Virus record (IMG/VR): IMGVR_UViG_3300044821_000067
Span: 1-37,467 of that record
Source of the DNA: a virus
Reading direction: 5' to 3' (one strand)
Length of the DNA: 37,467 nt
Position numbers and translations under genes: made by a program. Positions 13,436 through 20,795 of this stretch are shown here, piece by piece (positions within the stretch are counted from its first letter, which is position 1; each line of letters starts with the position of its first letter). A model generated the notes under the pieces. It had not been told where the DNA came from. It was given only the letters and a program-made list of their open reading frames with translations, and searched no databases.

Positions 13436-13989
13436 TGATGCGCCGGATTCTGGCGGCCGTTCTCACATTCTCGGTGATGGCGGGCGCGGGTCGCAGCGCG
13501 GTCGCGCAGGGCACGGCAAAGCGAGCGGCCATGTGGGAAGCGTACCAATCCAGTCGCCCCATTGCTGATCGGGATTGGCTACCGGCCGTATTCGGGTATG
13601 AGCTGGCCGCCCAGGCCGAAGTCAAGGTGGCCAACAAGGCCAACATTGCGAACGAGCGCAAAGCGGCCAAGCACGGTGGTGTGGTCGATCTGGAGGCCCT
13701 CTACCAGTACCAGCAGCGCATTCGAGAAGCAGATGAGGAGTCTGCCCGGATCAGAGGCTTGGCCAAGTCCATGGGCGTACGGCCAGCGAAGTCCTCCAGC
13801 GCCAGCGTGGACACTGTGGCGAAGTGTGTGCAGTCCGGCAGCGATTCCACCTTGCGCGACGAGCGCGTGTTCTCGGCCGAGGATGCGGAGGCTGGGTCGT
13901 GTTTTTGGCTGTATCTGCTCCACTGCGAAATATCGGGGGATGGCGAATCGGTCAGAGGTTGGATGTCGCAGGCGTTTGGTCGCTCGTAG
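13435..13989 (+). CDS. Secreted hypothetical protein
   Basis: A 184-residue protein with a clear Sec signal: MMRR, a hydrophobic run, and AVAQ cleavage around residue 25. The mature part is helical, with Ala/Glu/Lys-rich stretches (residues ~60-110), and carries two or three Cys near the C-terminus. Its start overlaps the lipoprotein stop, so the pair probably acts together in the envelope. It could be a periplasmic lysis or exclusion factor. No family recognised. An ATG at 13438 is the alternative start. It is followed by 130 bases with a weak TTGACC promoter candidate at 14080. Confidence 0.65.
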   Translation: MMRRILAAVLTFSVMAGAGRSAVAQGTAKRAAMWEAYQSSRPIADRDWLPAVFGYELAAQAEVKVANKANIANERKAAKHGGVVDLEALYQYQQRIREADEESARIRGLAKSMGVRPAKSSSASVDTVAKCVQSGSDSTLRDERVFSAEDAEAGSCFWLYLLHCEISGDGESVRGWMSQAFGRS

Positions 13990-14119
13990 CAGCCCGACCC
14001 ACGACATGTCAGTGACCGCGTGGTGGCCGCGTTGCTCTCACCCGCGCTTGTGTCGGGCCACCAGTAGGCCACCAACCCCTTGACCCGCATACCATCCGCG
14101 AGTACCACCCCGACATAAG

Positions 14120-14596
14120 GTGTCGAAAACAAAGCCTGGCAAAGTTCCGGTATTGTCCAAGGCCGAGCGTCGTCAGCGCCAGCTATCGGGCCTGCGTCCC
14201 GCCAAGAAGGGCGAGGTGCGCAACCCACTCGGCAAGAACGGCCGGGACCGTAGTGACTACGTGGTGGGCATCCTCAGCGAGCCCGACAGTAAGGGCAAGC
14301 CGCAGATCTGGCACGTGGTGCAGGCAATGATCAGGCGAGCCCGCCGCGGTAGCGACGTCGCAGGCAACAACCTGGTCAATCACTTCAAGGGCCGGCCCAA
14401 GGTAGAGATCGACCTCACCAGCAGTGACCGCTCGATGTCTCCGAGTCGCAAGCCCACGACGGCCGAGGCTCGCCAGGAACTGGATCGAGTATTGGCCGCT
14501 ATCGAGAAGACCGTTCCAGGCGCCAGCGCGACACCACCAGCAGAGACGACAGGGGGAGGCGAGGCGTCGGCCACGGAGCCGAAGGCCCAGCCGTGA
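14120..14596 (+). CDS. Putative terminase small subunit / DUF5681-like
   Basis: A 158-residue basic protein starting at GTG 14120. The N-terminal ~50 residues have 'SGLRPAKKGEVRNPLGKNG', similar to the 'KPGQ.GNP.GR' motif of DUF5681-type proteins next to phage terminases. A helical core (residues 60-95) and an Ala/Glu-rich tail follow. It overlaps the large terminase start by GTGA and opens the late operon, so a DNA-recognising small terminase is the natural reading. No typical HTH is visible. The 130 bases upstream hold a partial AGTAGGCCA match to the 30-bp repeat (14063). Confidence 0.6.
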   Translation: MSKTKPGKVPVLSKAERRQRQLSGLRPAKKGEVRNPLGKNGRDRSDYVVGILSEPDSKGKPQIWHVVQAMIRRARRGSDVAGNNLVNHFKGRPKVEIDLTSSDRSMSPSRKPTTAEARQELDRVLAAIEKTVPGASATPPAETTGGGEASATEPKAQP

Positions 14597-16032
14597 ACCA
14601 ACTTCAGCTCGCTCGACTCCGGGCCGAGCTGCCCAACATGAGCCCGAGCGAGCGTGAGCACGTCGTGCAGCTCATGCAGGACCTGGTTGCACCGGAGCGG
14701 CCAGCGGATTTCATCCGACGAACCTCGCCGCACCTACCACCGCCGAAGCACATCTACCCGATTCTTGACCTGTTCGAACGCGGCGAGCGCGAGCCAATCC
14801 GGGCCTGCATCTCGATGCCACCCGGGCACGTTAAGACGCTTTCGATCCTCCACTGCCTGGCGTGGTGGATGCAGTTTCATGGAGGCGACACCAATGCCTA
14901 CCTGACCTACAACCAGGAGAAGGCATACGCGGAATCCAGGCGCGCCCGCGGTCTGGCGAATGCCGCTGGCGTATCTCTTGGGGAATCTGATGCCGTTGGC
15001 GAATGGCAGACGGCCGAGGGGGGCAGCTTCCTGGCGGCCGGCGCGCTGGCTGGCATCATGGGCCGCCGCGTGTCGGGCTGGTGCGTATGGGACGACCCCT
15101 ACCGCAGCCGCGAGGACGCCGATAGCGACATCTACAATGATCACCTTTGGTCAACTCTCACCGAGGGGCTCATCCCGCGCATGGAGGGCGGCTCCATGCT
15201 GGTCGTGATGCAGCGGTGGAACCCCGACGACATGGTTGGCCGACTGGTCGAGGAAAAGGGGTGGGAGTACATCAACCTCGCAGCGCTGGCCGAGGAGGGG
15301 GATCCGCTTGGCCGCGCGCCCGGAGAAGCGCTCTGGGCAGACAACCCGCTCTACACCGCCGCAGAGCTTGCGAAGATCCGAGACGCCATCGGAGAATGGT
15401 CGTTTGCCGCCCTCTATCAGGGGCGTCCGCGCCCGCGCGGTCACAACGTGTTCGGGACCGAGACCTACAGGACGGTGCCGCTCGCCGAGCACCGGCGGAT
15501 CATCTACGGAGACCCCGCGGCAAGCGAGAAAACCACGGCCGACGACGGGGCCATGCTGCTACTCGAGTGCGAGGGATACGGTCCAGACATGCGTGGACAC
15601 GTCGCCGATGTGCACAAGGGGCACTGGACAGTGCCCCAATACGCACGCGAGTTGATGGCATTCCAGAAAAAGCACGGAGGCGTCGAGACCTGGGTCGAGT
15701 CGGTATCCGGTTTCAAGGCCGTCGCCCAGATACTTCGCGAGATCGACCCTGACCTGCGCATTAAAGAGGACTTTCCGGTGGGCGACAAATTCCAGCGCGC
15801 GCAGCCAGCGGCCGCGGCGTGGGGTAGGACCCCGGGTCTCATCACGGTGCCTCCGGCTGAAACCGTCGACTGGGACGTGAAGGCATTCCTGCGCGAGGTG
15901 CAGCGGTTCACTGGCGTTGGATCACGCAAAGACAACCAAGTGGACTGCCTGACCGGCGCCTACAACGTGGCGCGACGGCACCAACCGATCAGCTACCCGC
16001 AACCAACGCCCAGCTGGAAGCCGCGGCGGTAA
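14593..16032 (+). CDS. terL: Terminase large subunit
   Basis: A 479-residue packaging motor. Walker A is MPPGHVKT (residues 75-82), a less common P-loop with His before Val-Lys-Thr. Walker B ends WCVWDDPY (163-170), with Asp-Asp rather than the usual Asp-Glu. The 'MQRWNPDDMVGRL' segment and ATPase coupling region follow, then a C-terminal RNase H nuclease starting IIYGDPAAS and ending 'DNQVDCLTGAYNVA'. It drives ATP-dependent DNA packaging and cleaves concatemers, docking on the portal encoded next. Normal length. It starts at GTG 14593, overlapping the preceding gene. Confidence 0.95.
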   Translation: MNQLQLARLRAELPNMSPSEREHVVQLMQDLVAPERPADFIRRTSPHLPPPKHIYPILDLFERGEREPIRACISMPPGHVKTLSILHCLAWWMQFHGGDTNAYLTYNQEKAYAESRRARGLANAAGVSLGESDAVGEWQTAEGGSFLAAGALAGIMGRRVSGWCVWDDPYRSREDADSDIYNDHLWSTLTEGLIPRMEGGSMLVVMQRWNPDDMVGRLVEEKGWEYINLAALAEEGDPLGRAPGEALWADNPLYTAAELAKIRDAIGEWSFAALYQGRPRPRGHNVFGTETYRTVPLAEHRRIIYGDPAASEKTTADDGAMLLLECEGYGPDMRGHVADVHKGHWTVPQYARELMAFQKKHGGVETWVESVSGFKAVAQILREIDPDLRIKEDFPVGDKFQRAQPAAAAWGRTPGLITVPPAETVDWDVKAFLREVQRFTGVGSRKDNQVDCLTGAYNVARRHQPISYPQPTPSWKPRR

Positions 16033-16049
16033 GAGCGTATAGGGGACCA

Positions 16050-17732
16050 ATGCGACCAGACACGCGAGTATTCCAACAGCTGCCGGTCACAACGAACTGG
16101 CGCACCACCGACAACGTCTCGGCCTATCGCGAGATGATGATCGAGCATGAGCAGGGCTATTTCATGAACTCGAGTACGTTCTGGGAAGAGTCCTTGAGCG
16201 ACGACAGAATAGCGGCGGTTGTCGACACGCGCATCGACGGGCTACTGGCCGCCGATCTGGAATTCGTCCCGGTCGACGACCGAAAGAAGTCGAAGAAGCT
16301 GGCGGAGGTACTCGGTGGCACCGACCGCACTCAGGATGACGGCCTGTGGCTGCAGATGATGGATCCCGACGTCGCCAAGGAGCTGCTCAAGTGGTACATC
16401 GGCCTAGGCTTCTGCTGCGGAGCGATCGACTGGGATACGAAGGGAACCGGCGCGGGTCGCGAATGGGTTCCTCGCGTAACACCCTGGCACCCGCGCTTCG
16501 TGCGATGGGACTGGAGCCGGTGGCAGTACGCAGTGAGCGCCTGGAACGAGCCAGTGGTGTACCTACCCCGCACCGACAAGACTCCACGCAGTGACGAAAA
16601 GTGGTTTGTTTGGGGCGGCTATCGCTCGTGGATGAACGGTCTCGTGCGCTCGCTGGGCGTGCCCTACCTAGATCGCACCTGGAACCAGCGCGACGCCGCC
16701 CGCCGGTCCGAGAAATACGGCATGGGCATTGTGAAGGGTCTCGTGCCGCCCGGGCCAGATACCGAGGACAAGGCACGGTTCGGGGCCAGCCTGCGCAACC
16801 TCGGTGCTGAGCCGACCATCATCTGCCCACAGGGCGAGGGTGGATCGCCGGGCTTCGACGTGAAGGTCGAAGAGACGCGCGGCGAGGGCTGGCAGATCTT
16901 CGGTGACCGCGAGAAGTCGCTCAACACGAACATCGCCGTGCGCGTGCTCGGGCAGAACCTCACCACTGAGGTCAGTGGCACCGGTAGCCTAGCAGCCGGC
17001 AAGGTGCATGAGATGGTTCGTGGCGACATCAAGCGGGCGGATTCGCGTTTCTACACGAAGGTGCGCGATCAACTGTTGACGTGGTGGGCGTATCGCAACG
17101 GCGGCGATCCCGACCTGGCGCCGTATCCGCGCGCGCAGATTCACGCTCCCGCAGATCCGCTCGACGACGCCAAGGAGTTGCTAATCGTGGTGACCGCCAT
17201 CGAGAAGGCACCGCCAGAGCTCGACGTGGTGGCGGTACTTGAAGCCCACGGTTTGCCGGTGCTCGAAGGCGACGAGTTGGTCGCGCGGCTGAAGGTCATG
17301 CAGGCGCTGCGGCCGGCGGCGACACCTGCACCTAGCGGTGCTCCCGCAGCTGAGCAGGGGCAGGCCCCACTCGACGAAGGATTCGCGATGGACCTCGGCG
17401 CCGCCCGCCAGCTATCCGACGCTGTCTCCTTGAGCGCAGGCACCGGCATCACGCGCAAGCGCGCCAAGTACCAGGTTGCGCAGGCCAACCGGGCCGCGCG
17501 CGCCGCCAGTAAAACGCTGCGACCATTCATCACGCGCGTGCTGGCGGCAGTCGATAGTCAGGGCGACGAGACCGACCGTGAGGCATGGTTCGCCAGGCTA
17601 CGCAGAGAGATCGTTGCCGAAGGGCGACGTCGTGGAGCCGATGTTGCCGGACTCGCGAAGCTCACCGAGCAGGTCAACATGCTGGCCCGCCTGCACGGTC
17701 GCGAGGCGGCTCTTGCCAACGTCATCAAGTAG
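16050..17732 (+). CDS. Portal protein, Mu gp29/DUF935-like
   Basis: A 560-residue protein. Features are an N-terminal segment with 'DDRIAAVVDTRIDGLLAADLEFVP', 'KWYIGLGFCCGAIDW' and 'WHPRFVRWDWSRWQYAV', then 'GIVKGLVPP' and 'SLNTNIAVRVLGQNLTTE', consistent with Mu gp29-type portals. The C-terminal ~120 residues are Ala-rich and helical. The portal forms the dodecameric ring at the head vertex. It lies between terminase and MuF, as in Mu-like phages, and AGGGG precedes ATG 16050. Family call rests on pattern and position. Confidence 0.85.
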   Translation: MRPDTRVFQQLPVTTNWRTTDNVSAYREMMIEHEQGYFMNSSTFWEESLSDDRIAAVVDTRIDGLLAADLEFVPVDDRKKSKKLAEVLGGTDRTQDDGLWLQMMDPDVAKELLKWYIGLGFCCGAIDWDTKGTGAGREWVPRVTPWHPRFVRWDWSRWQYAVSAWNEPVVYLPRTDKTPRSDEKWFVWGGYRSWMNGLVRSLGVPYLDRTWNQRDAARRSEKYGMGIVKGLVPPGPDTEDKARFGASLRNLGAEPTIICPQGEGGSPGFDVKVEETRGEGWQIFGDREKSLNTNIAVRVLGQNLTTEVSGTGSLAAGKVHEMVRGDIKRADSRFYTKVRDQLLTWWAYRNGGDPDLAPYPRAQIHAPADPLDDAKELLIVVTAIEKAPPELDVVAVLEAHGLPVLEGDELVARLKVMQALRPAATPAPSGAPAAEQGQAPLDEGFAMDLGAARQLSDAVSLSAGTGITRKRAKYQVAQANRAARAASKTLRPFITRVLAAVDSQGDETDREAWFARLRREIVAEGRRRGADVAGLAKLTEQVNMLARLHGREAALANVIK

Positions 17733-17735
17733 GCC

Positions 17736-19082
17736 ATGCCAGACATCCAGATCCCCGAACACGAGCATTACGCCGAGGCCATTGCGTCCGTACGCAAGCG
17801 CGTGCCCGTGCCCAAGGCGGTCTGGAATGCCATGCAGGCCGATGAGCGCGAGCACGCATTCACGGTTTCGCAAGTGGCGCGCACTCAGGTGTTGCAGTCG
17901 GTACTCGACGCCATCGACAAGGCGGTCACGACCGGAACGGCCATCACGGACTTCCGCGACGAGGTTGCCGACAAGCTGATCGACCAGTGGGGAGGGGAGA
18001 TACCGGGGAGAATCGAAACGATCTTCAGGACCAACATTGGCCACGCCTACGCCGAGGGCAGGCACGCGATCAACAGCGCGCCAGCCGTAAAAGAGGCGCG
18101 GCCATACTGGCGGTATGACGACACCGACAACGATCGCGAGTGCGACGTGTGCCACGACTGCCATGGCGTGGTCCTGCCGGCCGATAATCCGTGGTGGCAG
18201 ACGCATCACTCGCCGCTGCACCACTGCTGCGAATGTGAGATCACCGCGCTATCACCCGAGGAGGCAGCGGACGAAGGGATCGACGATGCGGGGCCCGACG
18301 TTGAGGCCGACGAAGGATTCGGCAATGAGCCGAGCAGCGAGGGCAAGGACTGGGCGCCCGACCTGAGCAACATCGACCCGGAGCTGCGGGCTGCCCTCGA
18401 GGCTAAGCTCGCGGAGATCAAGGGCCCGGACTGGGACGTGAGCCCGGACTATCCACGCAAGGTGGAGGCGCCCGAAGACAGGCCAGCGGCGAAGCCCGTT
18501 TTTGATATGCCACCCGAGCCACAGCCGGAATTGAACCCAAGCGAGAGGATCCAAAGCCACATCGAGGCCTTTGAGGACAAGTACATCGACAGGAGATCGG
18601 AGAAGGCTCTAATCGTGGACGGCCGCGGAGAGGCGCTCCTGGAAAAAGCCGGGACAGCTCGGTCTGTTGGATTCACGGCCGCCGAGCTGCGGCTGATGAA
18701 GGACGCCCACGTGGTGCACAACCACCCATCGGGGCAGTCGCTTTCGCCCGCCGATCTTCACGTGGCCATCGGCGCCGATGCTCAGACAATGGTCGCCATA
18801 GGGCGCGACGCGGTCACCGGCAAGTTCAAAAACTATTCGTTCAATCGGCCGGCTGGCGGCTGGCCGCAGTTCGAAACGGTAATGCGGATCCGCGCGGAGG
18901 CCACGGCGGCGGTCATGGAAAAGCTATACCGCGAGGTAGGCGAGGGTCGGATAACCTCGGACGAGGCAGCCGCGAGGCATCATGACGAGGTATGGAAGCT
19001 GGTACAACACCGGGTTGACGTGGGGTACAATTCCAAGGAGAGAGACGGGCGAAAGCGCGGCGAGGGGAGGAAGGCGCGATGA
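17736..19082 (+). CDS. MuF-type head protein fused to JAB-like domain
   Basis: A 448-residue fusion. Residues 40-175 match the MuF minor head domain: 'ARTQVLQSVLDAI', 'IETIFRTNIGHAYAEGRH', then the cysteine part CDVCHDCHG (136-143) and HHCCEC (162-167). Residues ~180-285 are a Pro/Glu linker. Residues ~288-365 contain HNHPSG (328-333) with SPAD (337-340), close to the HxHP...SxxD metal site of JAB/RadC-type domains. MuF proteins often carry C-terminal enzymatic or toxin modules that may be delivered with DNA. Target unknown. The last ~60 residues are basic and helical. Its stop overlaps a small gene (ATGA). Confidence 0.85.
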   Translation: MPDIQIPEHEHYAEAIASVRKRVPVPKAVWNAMQADEREHAFTVSQVARTQVLQSVLDAIDKAVTTGTAITDFRDEVADKLIDQWGGEIPGRIETIFRTNIGHAYAEGRHAINSAPAVKEARPYWRYDDTDNDRECDVCHDCHGVVLPADNPWWQTHHSPLHHCCECEITALSPEEAADEGIDDAGPDVEADEGFGNEPSSEGKDWAPDLSNIDPELRAALEAKLAEIKGPDWDVSPDYPRKVEAPEDRPAAKPVFDMPPEPQPELNPSERIQSHIEAFEDKYIDRRSEKALIVDGRGEALLEKAGTARSVGFTAAELRLMKDAHVVHNHPSGQSLSPADLHVAIGADAQTMVAIGRDAVTGKFKNYSFNRPAGGWPQFETVMRIRAEATAAVMEKLYREVGEGRITSDEAAARHHDEVWKLVQHRVDVGYNSKERDGRKRGEGRKAR

Positions 19083-19264
19083 CCGAAAAGACATGGCCAA
19101 GTAGAAAAGAGATGCTTGAGAACGGCATCACGGTCGACGAGGATCGCGACAACGAAGTACCAGACTACGCGCGCGCGAAGGCGCACGACGAGGCCACCGG
19201 ACCAAAGGCGCCTGCCCATGGCGAAAGTAGTCCACCCTCGCCGAGCAAGACGTCGGCCAGCTGA
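19079..19264 (+). CDS. Small acidic protein after MuF
   Basis: A 61-residue, polar, probably disordered protein coupled to MuF by ATGA. An acidic stretch (VDEDRDNEVPDY) is followed by a Ser/Pro-rich tail. It ends exactly where the leftward cassette ends: the palindrome TGATCA at 19262-19267 supplies TGA stops on both strands. It might be an inhibitor or partner of the MuF extension, but this is inferred from position alone. Confidence 0.55.
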   Translation: MTEKTWPSRKEMLENGITVDEDRDNEVPDYARAKAHDEATGPKAPAHGESSPPSPSKTSAS

Positions 19265-19471
19265 TCACCGAATGGGTGGCGGCTGGCTGCTCGAGCTGTG
19301 CTTGATCGCAGCGGCCTGCTGGTCGAGGGCGTCTTGCTCGCCACGGTTGGCAGCGTCGCGGAGCTGGCGGAGCAGCTCGACCTGTTCCTTGAGCAGGCCG
19401 ATAGCCTTACTGGCCTTGTGATCCAGGAAAAACAGGGCCAGTACAACGATCGCGAGAAGCAGCCAAGTCAT
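19265..19471 (-). CDS. Small membrane protein, leftward cassette
   Basis: A 68-residue protein read leftward from ATG 19471. It has one N-terminal membrane segment (residues ~2-17, MTWLLLAIVVLALFFL), a helix rich in Leu/Gln/Arg with heptad-like spacing, and a Ser/Pro-rich tail. The topology resembles small holin/spanin-like or membrane-anchored regulators but no family is recognised. It is the last gene of the cassette and shares its stop palindrome with the rightward gene. A 31-base gap separates it from the preceding gene. Confidence 0.6.
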   Translation of the reverse strand: MTWLLLAIVVLALFFLDHKASKAIGLLKEQVELLRQLRDAANRGEQDALDQQAAAIKHSSSSQPPPIR

Positions 19472-19502
19472 TCCGACATCTTCATGCCGGATGGCGGTGG
19501 CG

Positions 19503-19697
19503 TCAAATTGGCTTGCGCGAAGGTGCCGGCGGCGTGGGAGTTGGAGCGTCCTCGACCGCGGCCGGGTTCATCCGCTTGAGGCATGCCACGCAAGCCGAGA
19601 CATCGATGTCGAGCCCAGCGCGCCTGCATTCCTCCGGAGGGGCCAAAGGAGCAGACTCGCCGCACAGTTCGCAGACACCAGCGAAGAAGGAGACCAC
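19503..19697 (-). CDS. Small zinc-binding protein, leftward cassette
   Basis: A 64-residue protein read from GTG 19697, three bases after the preceding gene. It has CELC near residue 10, a Cys near 24 and CVAC near 37, so four or five Cys could hold one or two zinc ions. A Pro-rich tail follows. No family is recognised. Confidence 0.58.
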   Translation of the reverse strand: MVSFFAGVCELCGESAPLAPPEECRRAGLDIDVSACVACLKRMNPAAVEDAPTPTPPAPSRKPI

Positions 19698-19700
19698 GGG

Positions 19701-20054
19701 TCAGTCCTCGTCCCCAAGGTCCACGTCAACGCTCGGCCCTGGCGCGAATTCCTTGTCGCACAGATTGGCGAATGCGTCTTCCTCTGGCTCGCCGATCCCT
19801 TTCTCAATTGCATTGATGAGCGCAACGGACTCCCCAACAATTGCGGCGTCTTCCCCTGGGATGTCGCGATCAACGTATGCGTCGAGCAAGTTGCACTGGC
19901 TTACTAGCCGCCTGCAAACTGCCAGTAGCTTGTCGCGGTCGGCTCGCAATAACTCTGCCCGCGCGTGCGATGCGGACGCTGCGGCGTAGGCCTCAAGCTT
20001 CTTCTGGTTCTCGTAGGCAGCGAAAGCCCTATCTCGAACGCCGTCCGTGCTCAT
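19701..20054 (-). CDS. Helical hypothetical protein, leftward cassette
   Basis: A 117-residue protein starting at ATG 20054, seven bases after the previous gene of the cassette. The first ~75 residues are Ala/Arg/Glu/Leu-rich helix (AYENQKKLEAYAAASASHARAE); the C-terminus is strongly acidic. No motif is recognised. A longer frame extends upstream to 20129 but would overlap the neighbour, so ATG 20054 is chosen. Confidence 0.58.
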   Translation of the reverse strand: MSTDGVRDRAFAAYENQKKLEAYAAASASHARAELLRADRDKLLAVCRRLVSQCNLLDAYVDRDIPGEDAAIVGESVALINAIEKGIGEPEEDAFANLCDKEFAPGPSVDVDLGDED

Positions 20055-20061
20055 GGCCGGC

Positions 20062-20499
20062 TCACTCGACCGGCCCCCGCAGCGCTCCCATGTGTTGCTC
20101 CTGCCACTGCACCAGCGGTGCGCGCGCAAGTATCGCCATCGGCCCCGACGCTACTCGGCCCCGCGGCTGCTGCCCACCCTGCGTGAGCAGCTTCGGACCG
20201 AGCATGTCCTCGACCATCGTGCCGAGGATGGCGACGACGTCACACTTCTCAGGTGGCAGCGGCTTGCCAAGCTCGCACACGTCGGAGCCCTCGGGAGGCT
20301 TGCGCCACTCCTCGGGATCGCCGGTCAGTATTTCGACCACGCCCTCGGTGGTGCGCATTCGCTGCGGCGGCACGAGCATCACCTGAACTTGGGGCATGAC
20401 CTGCAACTGAATGTCCACGCCCACGCGATGACCGACGGGAAGGAGCGGCGGCAGCGTGGCGTTCAAGGTGGCGCGTGGGTTGGACTTGTGGTCAGACAT
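20062..20499 (-). CDS. Hypothetical protein, leftward cassette
   Basis: A 145-residue protein starting at ATG 20499 with AAAGGAG upstream on the minus strand, the best ribosome site of the cassette. It overlaps the end of the HTH gene by 8 nt. Residues ~20-60 contain 'VGVDIQLQVMPQVQVMLVPP', suggesting beta structure; then 'ILTGDPEEWRKPPEG' and a Gln-rich C-terminus. Two Cys are present. Function unknown. Confidence 0.62.
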   Translation of the reverse strand: MSDHKSNPRATLNATLPPLLPVGHRVGVDIQLQVMPQVQVMLVPPQRMRTTEGVVEILTGDPEEWRKPPEGSDVCELGKPLPPEKCDVVAILGTMVEDMLGPKLLTQGGQQPRGRVASGPMAILARAPLVQWQEQHMGALRGPVE

Positions 20500-20701
20500 T
20501 GCGGGTCTCCTTTGTGGGCGCAGCAGTATCCGTCGCCGACGGCAAAAGATTCTCGGCGCGCAGCGCGCGCGCGATGCGCTCACCGACGGCCCCATGGATC
20601 ATAATGCCCTGACAAAAGCGTTCGACAGTTCGCGGGTCAGCTTCGGCAGCGGCGGCGATGCGCAGCCTTACGTGTCTCGGAGGGATACGCGGTGTTGGCA
20701 T
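20492..20701 (-). CDS. Small HTH DNA-binding protein
   Basis: A 69-residue protein starting at ATG 20701. Residues 4-50 have the pattern of small Cro/LacI-type HTH domains: R-I-A-A-A-A-E-A-D-P-R-T-V-E-R-F-C-Q-G, then an 'IHGAVGERIARALRAE' helix. It heads the leftward cassette, so it probably regulates it and perhaps the divergent head genes. No ribosome site precedes it. A TTGACA lies 37 bases upstream, so its mRNA may be nearly leaderless like those at 11901 and 12396. A TTG at 20743 is a possible longer start. Confidence 0.72.
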   Translation of the reverse strand: MPTPRIPPRHVRLRIAAAAEADPRTVERFCQGIMIHGAVGERIARALRAENLLPSATDTAAPTKETRNV

Positions 20702-20714
20702 GGCGTAGTCATGG

Positions 20715-20743
20715 GGTGTACGGCGCGCGGAATTAGCTGTCAA
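20715..20743 (-). promoter_or_regulatory. Candidate leftward promoter
   Basis: On the minus strand, TTGACA (20743-20738), a 17-bp spacer and a weak -10 TACACC (20720-20715). Transcription would begin near 20708, about 7 nt before the HTH gene ATG. The -35 is perfect but the -10 is poor, so an activator or different spacing may be needed. The region to 20795 is the only divergent gap of the late operon. Confidence 0.4.
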
Positions 20744-20795
20744 TAGCCTCGCTCTCTATTTCGCGCGATCCGCCGCAGGCGTAACACCCAATCCA

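Noticed and set aside
14080-14108. Late promoter TTGACC before the small terminase
   Set aside because: No acceptable -10 at 16-18 bp spacing; mentioned only as a weak possibility.
17729-17736. AGTAGGCC as a further copy of the 30-bp repeat
   Set aside because: Only eight bases match and it lies at a coding stop; chance is likely.
20047-20604. Plus-strand frame of 185 codons across the leftward cassette
   Set aside because: It lacks a ribosome site and is Arg/His/Ser-rich, while the minus strand has AAAGGAG and overlapping genes.
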